A stretch of 64,000 nucleotides of DNA from an uncultured Dorea sp. (GTDB lineage: Bacteria > Bacillota > Clostridia > Lachnospirales > Lachnospiraceae): positions 781 through 64,780 of the forward strand of contig CAJUTH010000011.1 of the NCBI GenBank assembly GCA_910589275.1, read 5' to 3'. The number at the start of each line of letters is the position of its first letter. Within the stretch, counting starts at the first letter, position 1. A program made the translations under genes and the position numbers. The notes beneath the pieces were generated by a model. It was not told the origin of the DNA. It saw only the letters and a list, made by a program, of their open reading frames with translations, and made no database searches. This document shows, piece after piece, positions 41,943 through 51,181 of the stretch.

Positions 41943-43355
41943 CTATGCATGTCTGATATTGGTAAATTCAGAAATCTCCCGGCTGACCGTACACAGATCC
42001 TCCGCCGTAAGATCATGAATATCCGCATGTCCCGTAATTCTGGCAAATGTCTTCAGCTCTCCGGTACAGCAGTTCAGATAATTCGCCACCCTCTTTGCGG
42101 CCGCTTCCACATGGAGCCTGCTTCTTAGCTCTTCATCCTGTGTCGCCACCCCTGCCGGACACATTCCCGAACCGCAGATCCGGTACTGCTGACAGGCCGC
42201 CGCAACCATTGCCGCAGAAGCGACTGCAACCGCGTCCGCGCCCATGGCAATTGCCTTGGCAAAATCCGAGGAAACCCTTAAGCCCCCGGTGATTACAAGC
42301 TCAATGTCCGACTTCACGCTGTCCAAATATTTTCTCGCCCGGTACAGAGCGTAAATCGTCGGAACGCTGGTAGAATCCCGGATAATGGCCGGCGACGCGC
42401 CCGTAGCTCCGCCTCTTCCATCTATCGTAATGAAATCCGGCTCCGCATATACTGCAAATTCCATATCCCTCTCGATTCTGCCCGCCGCTATCTTAATTCC
42501 CACCGGCCTTCCGTCGCTTCTTGTACGCAGTTCCGATACCAGCGCCCTCAGATCTTCTCTCGTGTGAATCCCCGGAAGCTTCGACGGACTGATCACGTCC
42601 TCTCCCAGCGGCTTATTCCGGATCTTCGCAATCTCCGGCGTCACCTTGCTTCCCGGCAGATGACCTCCCATCCCCGGCTTGGTTCCCTGCCCGATCTTGA
42701 TCTCAATGGCGTCTGAACTCCTCAGGTTCTCCTCCGTCACACTATACTGGTTGGGCACATATTCAAAGATGTACCGGTAAGCCGCCGCCTTTTCCTCCGG
42801 CAGGATTCCTCCCTCACCGCTGCACATGGCGGTCTTTGCCATCGCGCTTCCCATTGCCAGAGCAGTTTTTGTCTCCTTCGACAGCGCTCCGAAGGACATA
42901 TGGGAAATGTATACCGGCGTTCCAAGTATCATCGGCCTTTTGGCATGTTTGCCGATAACGGTCATGGTAGATACCGGAGCATGCTCGTCCAAAGGCATTG
43001 GATCAAGCTGCGCCCCAAGTATCAGGATATCATCCCAATTTGGCATCGGCATCTGCGTGCCCATCGCCTCAATGATACTCTTCCCAGTCACCGCCATCTC
43101 ATGGATTTCCTTCATATAGCGGTAATCCGCATCCGTTTTCTGGGTCTCCTTCGGATATTCCAGCGAAAGCTCCTCTTCCGCTCTCTCCCCTTCTGCCTGT
43201 GCCGTTTCCGGCTCCTTCCTCTCCCCCTGAGATTCCATGGGGACAAATTTATCCGCCGGCTGCTTACATAAGGGACACTCCGTCAATTCCGAAAACTTTC
43301 TGCCTTCCTTCTCTTCATCAAAAATATATCCGCAGACACTGCATTTATAAATCAT
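41943..43355 (-). CDS. Rubredoxin-glutamate synthase-like FMN protein
   Basis: The 470-residue protein starts with a rubredoxin-type iron site (C5, C8, C27, C30) followed by an acidic linker (about 45-75) and a GltB-like FMN barrel: THMSFGALSKETKTALAMG, GEGGILPEE, KIGQGTKPGMGGHLPG, and FITIDGRGGATGASP. The late Cys cluster CGSGMCPAGVATQ suits a 3Fe-4S site. It resembles archaeal-type or stand-alone glutamate synthase large-domain proteins without the glutaminase part. Reaction and electron donor are unproven. GGAG precedes the ATG. Confidence 0.88.
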   Translation of the reverse strand: MIYKCSVCGYIFDEEKEGRKFSELTECPLCKQPADKFVPMESQGERKEPETAQAEGERAEEELSLEYPKETQKTDADYRYMKEIHEMAVTGKSIIEAMGTQMPMPNWDDILILGAQLDPMPLDEHAPVSTMTVIGKHAKRPMILGTPVYISHMSFGALSKETKTALAMGSAMAKTAMCSGEGGILPEEKAAAYRYIFEYVPNQYSVTEENLRSSDAIEIKIGQGTKPGMGGHLPGSKVTPEIAKIRNKPLGEDVISPSKLPGIHTREDLRALVSELRTRSDGRPVGIKIAAGRIERDMEFAVYAEPDFITIDGRGGATGASPAIIRDSTSVPTIYALYRARKYLDSVKSDIELVITGGLRVSSDFAKAIAMGADAVAVASAAMVAAACQQYRICGSGMCPAGVATQDEELRSRLHVEAAAKRVANYLNCCTGELKTFARITGHADIHDLTAEDLCTVSREISEFTNIRHA

Positions 43356-43394
43356 ATCTCTATCTCCTTTTTATCTTTTGCATACGCCAAAAAC

Positions 43395-44216
43395 TCAAAT
43401 GCGCAAAATCATCTCCGCCACAAGCGCCTCAAAAGAATCCTTCACCCGGTTCGCCGCCTCCTGAACCTCCTTATGATCCAATGGCTGGTCAAGGATTCCC
43501 GCCGCCATATTCGTCAGGCAGGAAATACCGCAGACCTTAAGCCCCATATGCCGTGCCGCAATGGCCTCGCAGGCCGTGCTCATGCCGACCGCATCCGCTC
43601 CCAGTCCCCGAAACATCCGGATTTCTGCCGGGCTCTCATAATTAGGCCCCTGCCACTGCAGATACACGCCCCGCTTTACAGAAATCTTAAGCTCTCCGGC
43701 AATCTCTTCAATCTTTTCCAGTATCTCTCTATCGTAAATCTTGCTCATATCTGGGAACCGGGTCCCCAGCTCTTGTATATTAGCGCCTCGTAATGGGCTT
43801 GGGACAAACGCTGATATCTGGTCTTCTATCATCATCAGATCCCCCGGCTTGTACTCCAGATTTACGCTGCCCGCCGCATTTGTAAGAATCAGGGTCTTTG
43901 CTCCCAGCATGCCCATCAGCCGGATCGGCATTACCACCTCTTCCATCTCATAGCCCTCGTAATAGTGTACCCGGCCTTTCATCACCACAACCGGCACGTC
44001 CTTCACATAGCCAAAGATAAATTTCCCCTCATGGCCGGCTACTGTAGATACCGGAAATCCTTCAATGTCCGTATATTCCACTTCCGCCTTCACATCAACC
44101 CTCTCGGCGAACCCTCCCAGACCGGAACCGAGAACCAGCGCCAGCTCTGGAACGAAGTCTGTCTTTGTTCTGATTGCGGCAATCGCCGCCTCTAATCCTT
44201 TGTATCCCTTCGCCAT
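43395..44216 (-). CDS. punA: Purine nucleoside phosphorylase
   Basis: This 273-residue enzyme splits purine nucleosides with phosphate. It has LVLGSGLGGFAE (phosphate site), MKGRVHYYEGYEM, LTNAAGSVN, QWQGPNYESPAEIRM and VGMSTACEAIAARH, the standard trimeric PNP motifs (inosine/guanosine type). AGGAGG lies upstream of the ATG. It precedes the rubredoxin-GltB-like gene by 39 nt. Confidence 0.95.
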   Translation of the reverse strand: MAKGYKGLEAAIAAIRTKTDFVPELALVLGSGLGGFAERVDVKAEVEYTDIEGFPVSTVAGHEGKFIFGYVKDVPVVVMKGRVHYYEGYEMEEVVMPIRLMGMLGAKTLILTNAAGSVNLEYKPGDLMMIEDQISAFVPSPLRGANIQELGTRFPDMSKIYDREILEKIEEIAGELKISVKRGVYLQWQGPNYESPAEIRMFRGLGADAVGMSTACEAIAARHMGLKVCGISCLTNMAAGILDQPLDHKEVQEAANRVKDSFEALVAEMILRI

Positions 44217-44287
44217 AGTAAATCCTCCTAGTCAATTATTTCTGTTTTCTTTATTATAATCCATCCTTAATACTTCTTCAATCAATT

Positions 44288-44360
44288 GTTGCTATGAGCC
44301 GCCTTCTAGGCCGTGAACAGTGTCAAATCCCATTCGCGAAGCGAATTTTAAATGGATTTG
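44288..44360. repeat. Degenerate C and B hairpins of the intergenic repeat family
   Basis: 44288-44325 is a diverged inverted version of hairpin C seen at 26799 (CTATGAGC...GGCCGTGAACAG). 44324-44360 is a B hairpin with arms CAAATCC and GGATTTG and the loop CGCGAAGCGAATTTTAAA, the reverse of the loop at 7426-7446. It sits between the divergent PNP and hemerythrin genes. Confidence 0.55.
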
Positions 44361-44488
44361 CGAAGGTTACTGCGAACGGAGTAAACAGTAAAAAAATTGA
44401 GCGTGGAATAGAGTACCTAAAATCTGTTACACGAATACTATAACATTGTATACAGTTTGTCAAAAGGTATTTTTTAGGAGGCTAACAG

Positions 44489-44962
44489 ATGGAAGGTCAA
44501 TTAGTATGGAAAGATGAATACAATATCGGCGTCGACATCATCGATAGAGAACATAAAAGACTTTTTAAGATCATTAATAAATTATTTCAATTCACCGATG
44601 AAAAAAACAAAAGTCAGTGGGCATGCCAGGAGGGTATCAAATTCTTTAAGGATCATGCGGTAAAACATTTTACAGAGGAAGAAGAGTATATGGCGTCTGT
44701 CAATTATGAAAGGCTCGGCGTACACATGCACATTCACCGCGAATTTCGGGAGAGGACGCTCCCTGCGCTGGAAGAAGAGTTGGAACGGACGCATTACAGC
44801 GCGGACTCCGTGGAACATTTCCTTGGAGTCTGCGCGGGCTGGCTGGTTGGACATACGCTGATGGAAGACCGCGCAATTACAGGAAAAAGCAGGAGCAGAT
44901 GGGTTGATCTTGTGATGCGTACGGCGGAGAAAAGTTTGGCAGAGGAGTATACCATCGGCTAA
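44489..44962 (+). CDS. Bacteriohemerythrin
   Basis: This 157-residue protein has the di-iron O2-binding set of bacteriohemerythrins: VWKDEYNIGVDIIDREHKRLF (His in REH), DHAVKHFTEEEEYM (His and Glu), HMHIHREF (two His) and GHTLMED (His, Asp). It likely binds, senses or scavenges O2 in an anaerobe. AGGAGG lies six bases before the ATG. The frame stops at TAA 44960, but a coding-like frame shifted by one base carries on for 70 codons, so the gene may be a shortened form of a longer two-domain protein. Confidence 0.9.
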   Translation: MEGQLVWKDEYNIGVDIIDREHKRLFKIINKLFQFTDEKNKSQWACQEGIKFFKDHAVKHFTEEEEYMASVNYERLGVHMHIHREFRERTLPALEEELERTHYSADSVEHFLGVCAGWLVGHTLMEDRAITGKSRSRWVDLVMRTAEKSLAEEYTIG

Positions 44963-45171
44963 TTTACGGCACAGACCAAGATGAAGAAAAATATGAGATG
45001 CTTTTTGTTTTTGAAGAAAAGCTGTTGATCAATACGGTGGGGAAGGCTATGGGGATTAAGACGAACAAGCTGAATACTCTGTTAATGAATGCGGCAAGAT
45101 ATATGGCTCGGCAATTTGCAGAACAGGTCAGGCAGCATTTGCCGGGTATGAAGGGGGCTGTCAGGAGCTAA
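44959..45171 (+). pseudogene. Out-of-frame C-terminal extension of the hemerythrin
   Basis: From 44959 a second frame reads LIYGTDQDEEKYEMLFVFEEKLLI... to TAA at 45169-45171, about 70 codons. It has no start codon or ribosome site, has protein-like composition and looks like a small CheX-like domain, so a one-base shift probably split an ancestral hemerythrin fusion. Confidence 0.5.
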
Positions 45172-45275
45172 AAACCGGCGATAACTGACAGCACCTTCTT
45201 TTTGCTAATTAAAATTATACTCTAGCATTCTACGTCATAAAGTACAAATATTATATCATTTCTTTGATTTAACTG

Positions 45276-45304
45276 TTCAAACTGCACACATTGCATTATA
45301 TTAT
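45276..45304 (+). promoter_or_regulatory. Promoter of the OYE-SDR fusion gene
   Basis: TTCAAA (45276-45281) and TATTAT (45299-45304) with a 17-bp spacer precede the gene by about 30 bases. No operator is evident. Confidence 0.5.
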
Positions 45305-45335
45305 AGATAATCTAAGCTAACAAGGAGGTAAAAGT

Positions 45336-48300
45336 ATGTTTAGCAAATTATTCAGTCCCTTGAAAATAAAAGGCATGGAGCTAAAAAACAGGATAATCCT
45401 TCCTTCAATGGGGACTAAATTTGTAGGAAAAGCAAACTACGTAACCCAGAGATTAATTGATTATCATGTAGCACGCACAAAAGGCGGATGCAGCCTGAAC
45501 ATGGTTGAAGTGAGCGGCGTTCACAGTCCAAGCACCCCGAAAGGATTCCTCTCCATCAGCGAAGATAAATACATACCGGGTTTAAAACAGTTGACAGACG
45601 CTATTCATGCTGAAGGCGGCAAAGCCGGCGCCCAGCTCTGGCAGGGAAGCATCGCTGTCGCAATTGATCAAACTGCCCAGATCTTTATGGCCAGCGATAT
45701 GCAGTTTACACCGCAGATTATGCTTCCGGGAATCAGAAAAGAACAGATTCCGGAAATCGTACAGTGCTATGCACAGGCGGCCAAACGAGCTGCAGCCGCT
45801 GGATTTGACTGCATCGAATTCCACTGTGCGCACACCTATCTGCCCCATTCTTTCCTTTCCGGCGGAATTAATCATCGTACTGATGAATACGGCGGTTCTT
45901 TTGAAAACCGGGCAAAATTTCCATTGGAATGTATCCGGGCTATACGCGGACAGATTCCGGAAGATATGCCTCTTCTAATGCGAATCCCCGCACAGGATGA
46001 TTATCTTGAAGGCGGACTGACCATTGAGGAGATCATCGAATTTTGTAAGCTCGCAAAAGATGCCGGAGTAGATGTGCTCGACGTTTCCCGCGGAAACGTT
46101 CTGTCTGCAGGCTTAAAATATGAGGTTCCCTCCATTGATATTCCAAACGCTTTTAATATTGATAACGCAGCAAGAATACGCCGGGAAACCGGTATGCTGA
46201 CCATCGGCGTTGGAAGAATAAACACCGCTGAACTCGCAGAACAGATATTGGAAGAGGACAAGGCTGATCTTGTGGTTATGGGCCGCGCCCAGCTTGTAGA
46301 TCCGGATTTCTGCAAGAAAGCCAAAGCCGGAAATACCGAAGACATCGATTACTGTGTGGGCTGTAATCAGGGATGCTATGATGGATTTGAAAATGTAAAT
46401 TCTGCACGCATTACATGTCTCAGGAATCCGGCGCTTGGAAGAGAAGCTGAGTGCGCCCTTACCCCGGCAGAAGATCCCAAAACCGTACTGATTGCCGGCG
46501 GCGGAATCGCAGGTTTAGAAGCGGCGATCATTCTAAAGAAACGGAATCATAATCCGATTCTCTGCGAAGCATCCGATGTCTTAGGCGGCCAGTTCCTAAT
46601 GGCCGGAACAATTCCGAGAAAGCTTGAACGGAAAAAAGCAATGATTTCTATGTGTGAAAAGGCAGAACGTCTGGGTGTAGATATTCGTATGAATACAAAA
46701 GTAACCCCCGAAATGATTGATGAAATACATCCGCATACCGTCATCAATGCTATCGGTGCCGAACCAATTATACCTGAAATTCCGGGTTCTGAAAGAGAAT
46801 TTGTGGTAAGTTTCCACGATATCCTGAACGGCAAAGTCAATGCATCAGGAAATATCGTGGTGGTGGGCGGCGGTCTCTTTGGCGCAGAAACAGCACAATA
46901 TATGGCTGAAAAGGGAGCCCATGTAACCATTCTGGAAGCACAGAATGAAATCTGTGCCGATATGGGAAGCATAAGAAAAATATGTATGACCGAGAGCATT
47001 TATGCAGCAGGAATCAAACCGGTCACAAAGGTAAAAGTAACAGAAATCAAAGACCACATTATTGTTGGAAAACAAGGCAAAAAAACGGTAGAATTTCCAT
47101 GCGACTACGTAATTTGGGCAGTCGGTACAAAGAAGCGGGACGGCAGTAAGCTTCAAAAGGCGTGTTATGACCGTCACATCGGATATTATGAAGTCGGCGA
47201 CGCGAGTATGCCGCGGCGCGCTCTGAATGCAACCAGAGAAGCCTTTGACGCAGCGCTGACCTTTGACCAAGAAGACGAGCACGCATATGCTTCTAATCCG
47301 AAAAAGATTATTTTCCTTACCGGCGCTACCGGTACCATGGGTCAGGAAACACTAAAACAGCTTCTTTCCAGAAATAACCGTTTTCAAGTACGCGCACTGG
47401 TACTTCCTCTGGATAAGGACAAAGAGATTATCAAAAAATACGCTTGTCCTTCGCTGGAAGTAATCTGGGGTGACATGGCAGACTATGACACAATAAAGAA
47501 GGGGGTAGACGGAGCTGATTATGTGCTTCATATCGGGGCTATGGTTTCTCCGGCAGCAGATGAGTATCCGGAAAAAACACTGTATACCAATATCGGCTCT
47601 ACTCTGAATATTATCAAGGCAATCAAAGAGCAGCCGGATCCGGACAAAGTACATTTTGTATATATCGGTACGATTGCACTGACCGGCGGGCGGACGGAAC
47701 CGATTCACTGGGGAAGAGTAGGCGATCCGATTAATCCTTCTATTTTTGATTATTATGCATTGTCCAAGGTATTTTCAGAACTGGCCGTATTCGATTCCGG
47801 CCTAAAACACTGGGTATCTATCCGCCAGAGCGGAATGCATCCTGTAGCAGAAGGCGCAGGCGATCAGCCGATTACCTTCCATCAGCCGCCAAACAATGTC
47901 CTAGAATGGAGCACCTCCATAGAATCTGGTATTTGTATGGCTAATATCTGTGAAAACTGGGTTCCGGAATCCTTCTGGAGAAAGGGATATAACCTAAGCA
48001 GCGGCGCAGGATACCGCCTGACAAATTGGGAAATTATGGATATCAGCCTAGGGGCGTTTGGAATCGGGCTGAAGGATTTATATGACGCAAATATGCTTGC
48101 GCAATATAACTTCCACGGACACTTCTTCAGTGATAGTGACAAACTGAACGACATCCTTCATTTCCGGTGTATTCCCGCAGAGCATTACTGGGGCGGCGTA
48201 CGCGAAGAAATGAACCGAATGGCCGCAAATCCAATGATCCGCGCCATGTTCCCGACCGGCGAACAAATGAAAGCAAAAAATATAGAAATCGGCCATAAAC

Positions 48301-48803
48301 GGATGGGAACCTACTGGATGTTTGAAAACAGTGAAGAAGATTGGATCAAGGCGTTCTTCGGCTCCCGCGAAAAACAAAAAGCAATTAAAAACTGGGATGA
48401 ATATGATCTCCATCGTCCCAGTGAAGAAGTAACGTACCTCAACCACGGTTATGACGAGACAAAATCTTTGAATGAACTAACTCTGGAAGACTTGAAAAAT
48501 GCCGCCAAATTCCGCGGAGGCGAATGTCTGGCAGAAGACATCCCGGATATTTATACGCCAATCAAGTGGAGATGCGCAGACGGCCATGAGTTTTTCATGT
48601 CTGTAAATGCAGTTCTGCATGGCGGCCACTGGTGCCCCAAATGCCTGTCCCACGAATGGAAGTATGGACAGATTGCAAAGAAAAATCCGTTCTATGCACA
48701 GGTGTGGACTCCGATTCACGGCGAGGGAGATGATTACGTTATTCCTATGAAATACAGCGGATATGATATTGCCGCTGAATTAAAAGAAAAATTAGGCTTG
48801 TAA
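45336..48803 (+). CDS. Giant OYE-flavoprotein/SDR/zinc-finger fusion oxidoreductase
   Basis: The 1155 residues comprise an old-yellow-enzyme FMN barrel (about 1-335, FHCAHTYLPHSFLSGG...RTDEYGG), a 4Fe-4S site (C340, C343, C347, C361), FAD and NAD domains as in 2,4-dienoyl-CoA reductase and BaiCD (AGGGIAGLEAA, VVGGGLFGAETA), then an extended SDR with TGATGTMG at about 662 and the YxxxK catalytic pair Y807/K811, and a C-terminal C1080/H1084/C1100/C1103 zinc knuckle. The first two parts reduce enoate or xenobiotic double bonds; the SDR could act on the product or a linked sugar or alcohol. The substrate is unknown. AAGGAGG precedes the ATG. Confidence 0.85.
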   Translation: MFSKLFSPLKIKGMELKNRIILPSMGTKFVGKANYVTQRLIDYHVARTKGGCSLNMVEVSGVHSPSTPKGFLSISEDKYIPGLKQLTDAIHAEGGKAGAQLWQGSIAVAIDQTAQIFMASDMQFTPQIMLPGIRKEQIPEIVQCYAQAAKRAAAAGFDCIEFHCAHTYLPHSFLSGGINHRTDEYGGSFENRAKFPLECIRAIRGQIPEDMPLLMRIPAQDDYLEGGLTIEEIIEFCKLAKDAGVDVLDVSRGNVLSAGLKYEVPSIDIPNAFNIDNAARIRRETGMLTIGVGRINTAELAEQILEEDKADLVVMGRAQLVDPDFCKKAKAGNTEDIDYCVGCNQGCYDGFENVNSARITCLRNPALGREAECALTPAEDPKTVLIAGGGIAGLEAAIILKKRNHNPILCEASDVLGGQFLMAGTIPRKLERKKAMISMCEKAERLGVDIRMNTKVTPEMIDEIHPHTVINAIGAEPIIPEIPGSEREFVVSFHDILNGKVNASGNIVVVGGGLFGAETAQYMAEKGAHVTILEAQNEICADMGSIRKICMTESIYAAGIKPVTKVKVTEIKDHIIVGKQGKKTVEFPCDYVIWAVGTKKRDGSKLQKACYDRHIGYYEVGDASMPRRALNATREAFDAALTFDQEDEHAYASNPKKIIFLTGATGTMGQETLKQLLSRNNRFQVRALVLPLDKDKEIIKKYACPSLEVIWGDMADYDTIKKGVDGADYVLHIGAMVSPAADEYPEKTLYTNIGSTLNIIKAIKEQPDPDKVHFVYIGTIALTGGRTEPIHWGRVGDPINPSIFDYYALSKVFSELAVFDSGLKHWVSIRQSGMHPVAEGAGDQPITFHQPPNNVLEWSTSIESGICMANICENWVPESFWRKGYNLSSGAGYRLTNWEIMDISLGAFGIGLKDLYDANMLAQYNFHGHFFSDSDKLNDILHFRCIPAEHYWGGVREEMNRMAANPMIRAMFPTGEQMKAKNIEIGHKRMGTYWMFENSEEDWIKAFFGSREKQKAIKNWDEYDLHRPSEEVTYLNHGYDETKSLNELTLEDLKNAAKFRGGECLAEDIPDIYTPIKWRCADGHEFFMSVNAVLHGGHWCPKCLSHEWKYGQIAKKNPFYAQVWTPIHGEGDDYVIPMKYSGYDIAAELKEKLGL

Positions 48804-48814
48804 TTTTCCATTAT

Positions 48815-48854
48815 AAAAGAGCAACCGGCTGGTTTCATCGCTGATTGCTCTTTT
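48815..48854. terminator. Bidirectional terminator between OYE fusion and marR
   Basis: AAAAGAGCAA pairs with TTGCTCTTTT around a 20-nt loop, giving T-runs for both convergent genes. Confidence 0.8.
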
Positions 48855-48875
48855 CATCTATATCTTTTATATTGA

Positions 48876-49346
48876 TCAATGATCCGCTCTCAAGCCTTCC
48901 GCAGGAATCCCATGATATTCCCGGAAAAATTCCGAAAATCCAGCCAATGTCTTTACCAATACAGGGATCTCATCCTCCGTAAGCTTTGCAAGCACTGCTT
49001 CCGTCATCCTTCGATGATATTCCGCATGATGATCAAACGCCCTGACGCCTTTCTCCAAAAGCCTTACAAACACAATACGCCTATCCTCTTCGCTGCGGAA
49101 ACGTTCTACATAATTCTTCTTAACCAGCCGATTCATGGAAGAGGTCAGCGTCCCCACAGTGATATTCAGCCTCTTAGCAATGGAGGACATATTCTTCCCC
49201 TCCCCTTTACCGATTGCCTCGATAACATGCATATCATTATTCGTCAAATCCTTAAATTCTTCCGTGATAATTGCTTTGCCTTCCAATACCCACACTTCGT
49301 TTATCAGATTTACCAAAACATCGTTTACCGTCTTGTAAGCATCCAT
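48876..49346 (-). CDS. FabT-like MarR regulator
   Basis: This 156-residue winged-helix protein has the MarR core LNITVGTLTSSMNRLVKKNYVERFRSEEDRRIVFVRL. Its start (VNDVLVNLINEVWVLEGKAIITEEFKDLTNNDMH) matches the FabT-type regulators found beside fab operons in Firmicutes, which repress fatty acid genes when acyl-ACP is abundant. Here it follows the entire fab operon after 119 bp and has its own promoter. A long palindrome lies in its leader. Confidence 0.85.
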   Translation of the reverse strand: MDAYKTVNDVLVNLINEVWVLEGKAIITEEFKDLTNNDMHVIEAIGKGEGKNMSSIAKRLNITVGTLTSSMNRLVKKNYVERFRSEEDRRIVFVRLLEKGVRAFDHHAEYHRRMTEAVLAKLTEDEIPVLVKTLAGFSEFFREYHGIPAEGLRADH

Positions 49347-49370
49347 GTTTTCCCTCTTCCAAAAGTTATA

Positions 49371-49397
49371 CTTATTGAACTACTAATGTTCAATAAG
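49371..49397. promoter_or_regulatory. Palindrome in the marR leader
   Basis: Perfect 10-bp arms (CTTATTGAAC and complement) around TACTAAT, extended by TTATA/TATAA with a one-base bulge. It lies between the marR promoter and its ribosome site, fitting an autoregulatory operator or an attenuating hairpin. The core GAACTACTAATGTTC is identical to that at 4183-4197. Confidence 0.6.
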
Positions 49398-49427
49398 GTA
49401 TAAATTTCCTTAATTTCTTTCAGGCTT

Positions 49428-49457
49428 ATTATACCCACTTTTTCGGAGAAGAATCAA
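49428..49457 (-). promoter_or_regulatory. marR promoter
   Basis: TTGATT (49457-49452) and a perfect TATAAT (49433-49428) with an 18-bp spacer lie between accDA and marR. Confidence 0.65.
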
Positions 49458-49465
49458 CTATTTCT

Positions 49466-51178
49466 TTACATCCTGCGGAATCTCTCATAACGTCTTTCCA
49501 ACAGTTCCTTAGGATCCATTGCCATATATGTTTCTAAAAATTCAGCAATTTTCACTTCCAGAGTTTCTGATACCGTATACATTGACTGAACGGTAAATAC
49601 TTCTGGTTCTGGTATGATACGCTCGATGATTTCCTGCCTGAAAAGATCTTCCGACGTCATTTTCATCAGCGCAGCAGCTTCCATTGCACGTCCGCTGTCC
49701 TTCCACAGTATACTTGCAAAGCCTTCCGGCGACAGAATCGAATATACTGCATTTTCCAGCATCCATACTTCATCAGCCACAGCCAGCGCCAATGCGCCTC
49801 CGCTCCCGCCTTCTCCTACGACCACTGACAAAATCGGACTCTGCAAGGATGACATTTCATACAGATTTCTTGCAATCGCTTCCCCTTGTCCCCGCTCCTC
49901 TGCCTCTAATCCGCAGAAGGCGCCCGGCGTATCTACAAAACAGATTACCGGACGATGGAATTTCTCCGCCTGTTTCATCAGTCTTAACGCTTTGCGGTAT
50001 CCTTCCGGCGAGGGCATTCCAAAATTTCTCTCAATATTTTCCTTGGTGGTGCTTCCCTTGGTCTGTGCGATCACAGTAACCGGAGTCCCATGAAAATTTG
50101 CAATCCCGCCTATGATTGCCTTATCATCACCATAATAGCGGTCTCCATGCAGTTCCATAAAATCTGGAAACAACGCTTGTATATAATCGCTGCCGGAGGG
50201 TCTGTCAGCCTTTCTAGATGCCTGTACCCGCTCCCATGCGGACATATTCTGAAATGACAGCGCCAGCTCCCGCTTTCCTTGATTTTGCTCTTCCTCTTGT
50301 CCTGTCCTTACTTTTTTACCGTTATCCTTACTGTGATACTTCAGAATCCGGGCAAGAGTTTCCCTTAAATTATGACGTTCCACAATCCCATCCACAAATC
50401 CATGCTCCAGCAGAAATTCCGAACGCTGAAATCCCTTTGGCAGCTTCTGTCTGATCGTCTGTTCAATGACCCTGGGACCGGCAAACCCAATCAACGCCTT
50501 AGGCTCTGCCAGTATAATATCTCCCAGCATAGCAAAGCTTGCCGTAACGCCCCCTGTAGTGGGATCTGTCAGAACATTGACGCTTAGATTGCCCGCATCG
50601 CTATGACGCTTTAAAGCAGCCGATGTCTTTGCCATCTGCATCAAAGATACCATGCCTTCCTGCATTCTTGCGCCGCCGGAACAGGTAAACAATATAACCG
50701 GAAGTTGTTCCTTTGCCGCCCGTTCAACCAGCCGGGTTATTTTTTCACCCACAGCCTTTCCCATGCTCGCCATCAGAAACTGTCCGTCGCATACGCCGAT
50801 AACAGCTTCCATACCTTCAATCCGAATACGCCCCGTTACCACGGCTTCCCTAAGCCCTGTCTTTTTCTTCAAGCCTTCCAGCTTCTCCGGATATCCTTTG
50901 AACCCCAGCGGATTATCTGTTTCCATCTCTATATCCCATTCCTCAAAGCTGCCCTTATCAGCCAAAAGTTCAATTCTCCGATATGCCGGAATACGGAAAT
51001 ATCCTCCGCATTTGGGACAGATGTAGTTCTGTTCTTTCGCTTCTTCAGCTATAATCGCTCTTCCGCATTTATTACATTTTCGCAGCAGCCCTTCTGGAAC
51101 CTCCGGCTTATTTCCGGCCCGGGAACTGTCTGTTCCGGCTAAAACCGCTCTCTTTTTAAACATATTTTCCAGATCCAT
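49466..51178 (-). CDS. accDA: Acetyl-CoA carboxylase carboxyltransferase, fused beta-alpha
   Basis: This 570-residue protein joins AccD and AccA in one chain, an arrangement common in Clostridia. The AccD part has the four-Cys zinc ribbon CNKCGRAIIAE...CPKCGG (about 35-61) and the GGARMQEGMVSLMQMAKTS and FAGPRVIEQTI stretches. The AccA part follows after a short linker (about 290) with DFMELHGDRYYGDDKAIIGG, SPEGYRKALRLM and GEGGSGGALALAVADEVWML. It transfers CO2 from biotin to acetyl-CoA to form malonyl-CoA. It follows accC by three bases. Confidence 0.95.
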   Translation of the reverse strand: MDLENMFKKRAVLAGTDSSRAGNKPEVPEGLLRKCNKCGRAIIAEEAKEQNYICPKCGGYFRIPAYRRIELLADKGSFEEWDIEMETDNPLGFKGYPEKLEGLKKKTGLREAVVTGRIRIEGMEAVIGVCDGQFLMASMGKAVGEKITRLVERAAKEQLPVILFTCSGGARMQEGMVSLMQMAKTSAALKRHSDAGNLSVNVLTDPTTGGVTASFAMLGDIILAEPKALIGFAGPRVIEQTIRQKLPKGFQRSEFLLEHGFVDGIVERHNLRETLARILKYHSKDNGKKVRTGQEEEQNQGKRELALSFQNMSAWERVQASRKADRPSGSDYIQALFPDFMELHGDRYYGDDKAIIGGIANFHGTPVTVIAQTKGSTTKENIERNFGMPSPEGYRKALRLMKQAEKFHRPVICFVDTPGAFCGLEAEERGQGEAIARNLYEMSSLQSPILSVVVGEGGSGGALALAVADEVWMLENAVYSILSPEGFASILWKDSGRAMEAAALMKMTSEDLFRQEIIERIIPEPEVFTVQSMYTVSETLEVKIAEFLETYMAMDPKELLERRYERFRRM

Positions 51179-51181
51179 ACG

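Noticed and set aside
45336..48803. Bilirubin reductase (BilR) with a MarR regulator nearby
   Set aside because: From memory BilR has an Asp-Arg pair near 166-167 where this protein has His-Thr, and the MarR gene is convergent and FabT-like, belonging to the fab operon. An alignment would settle it.
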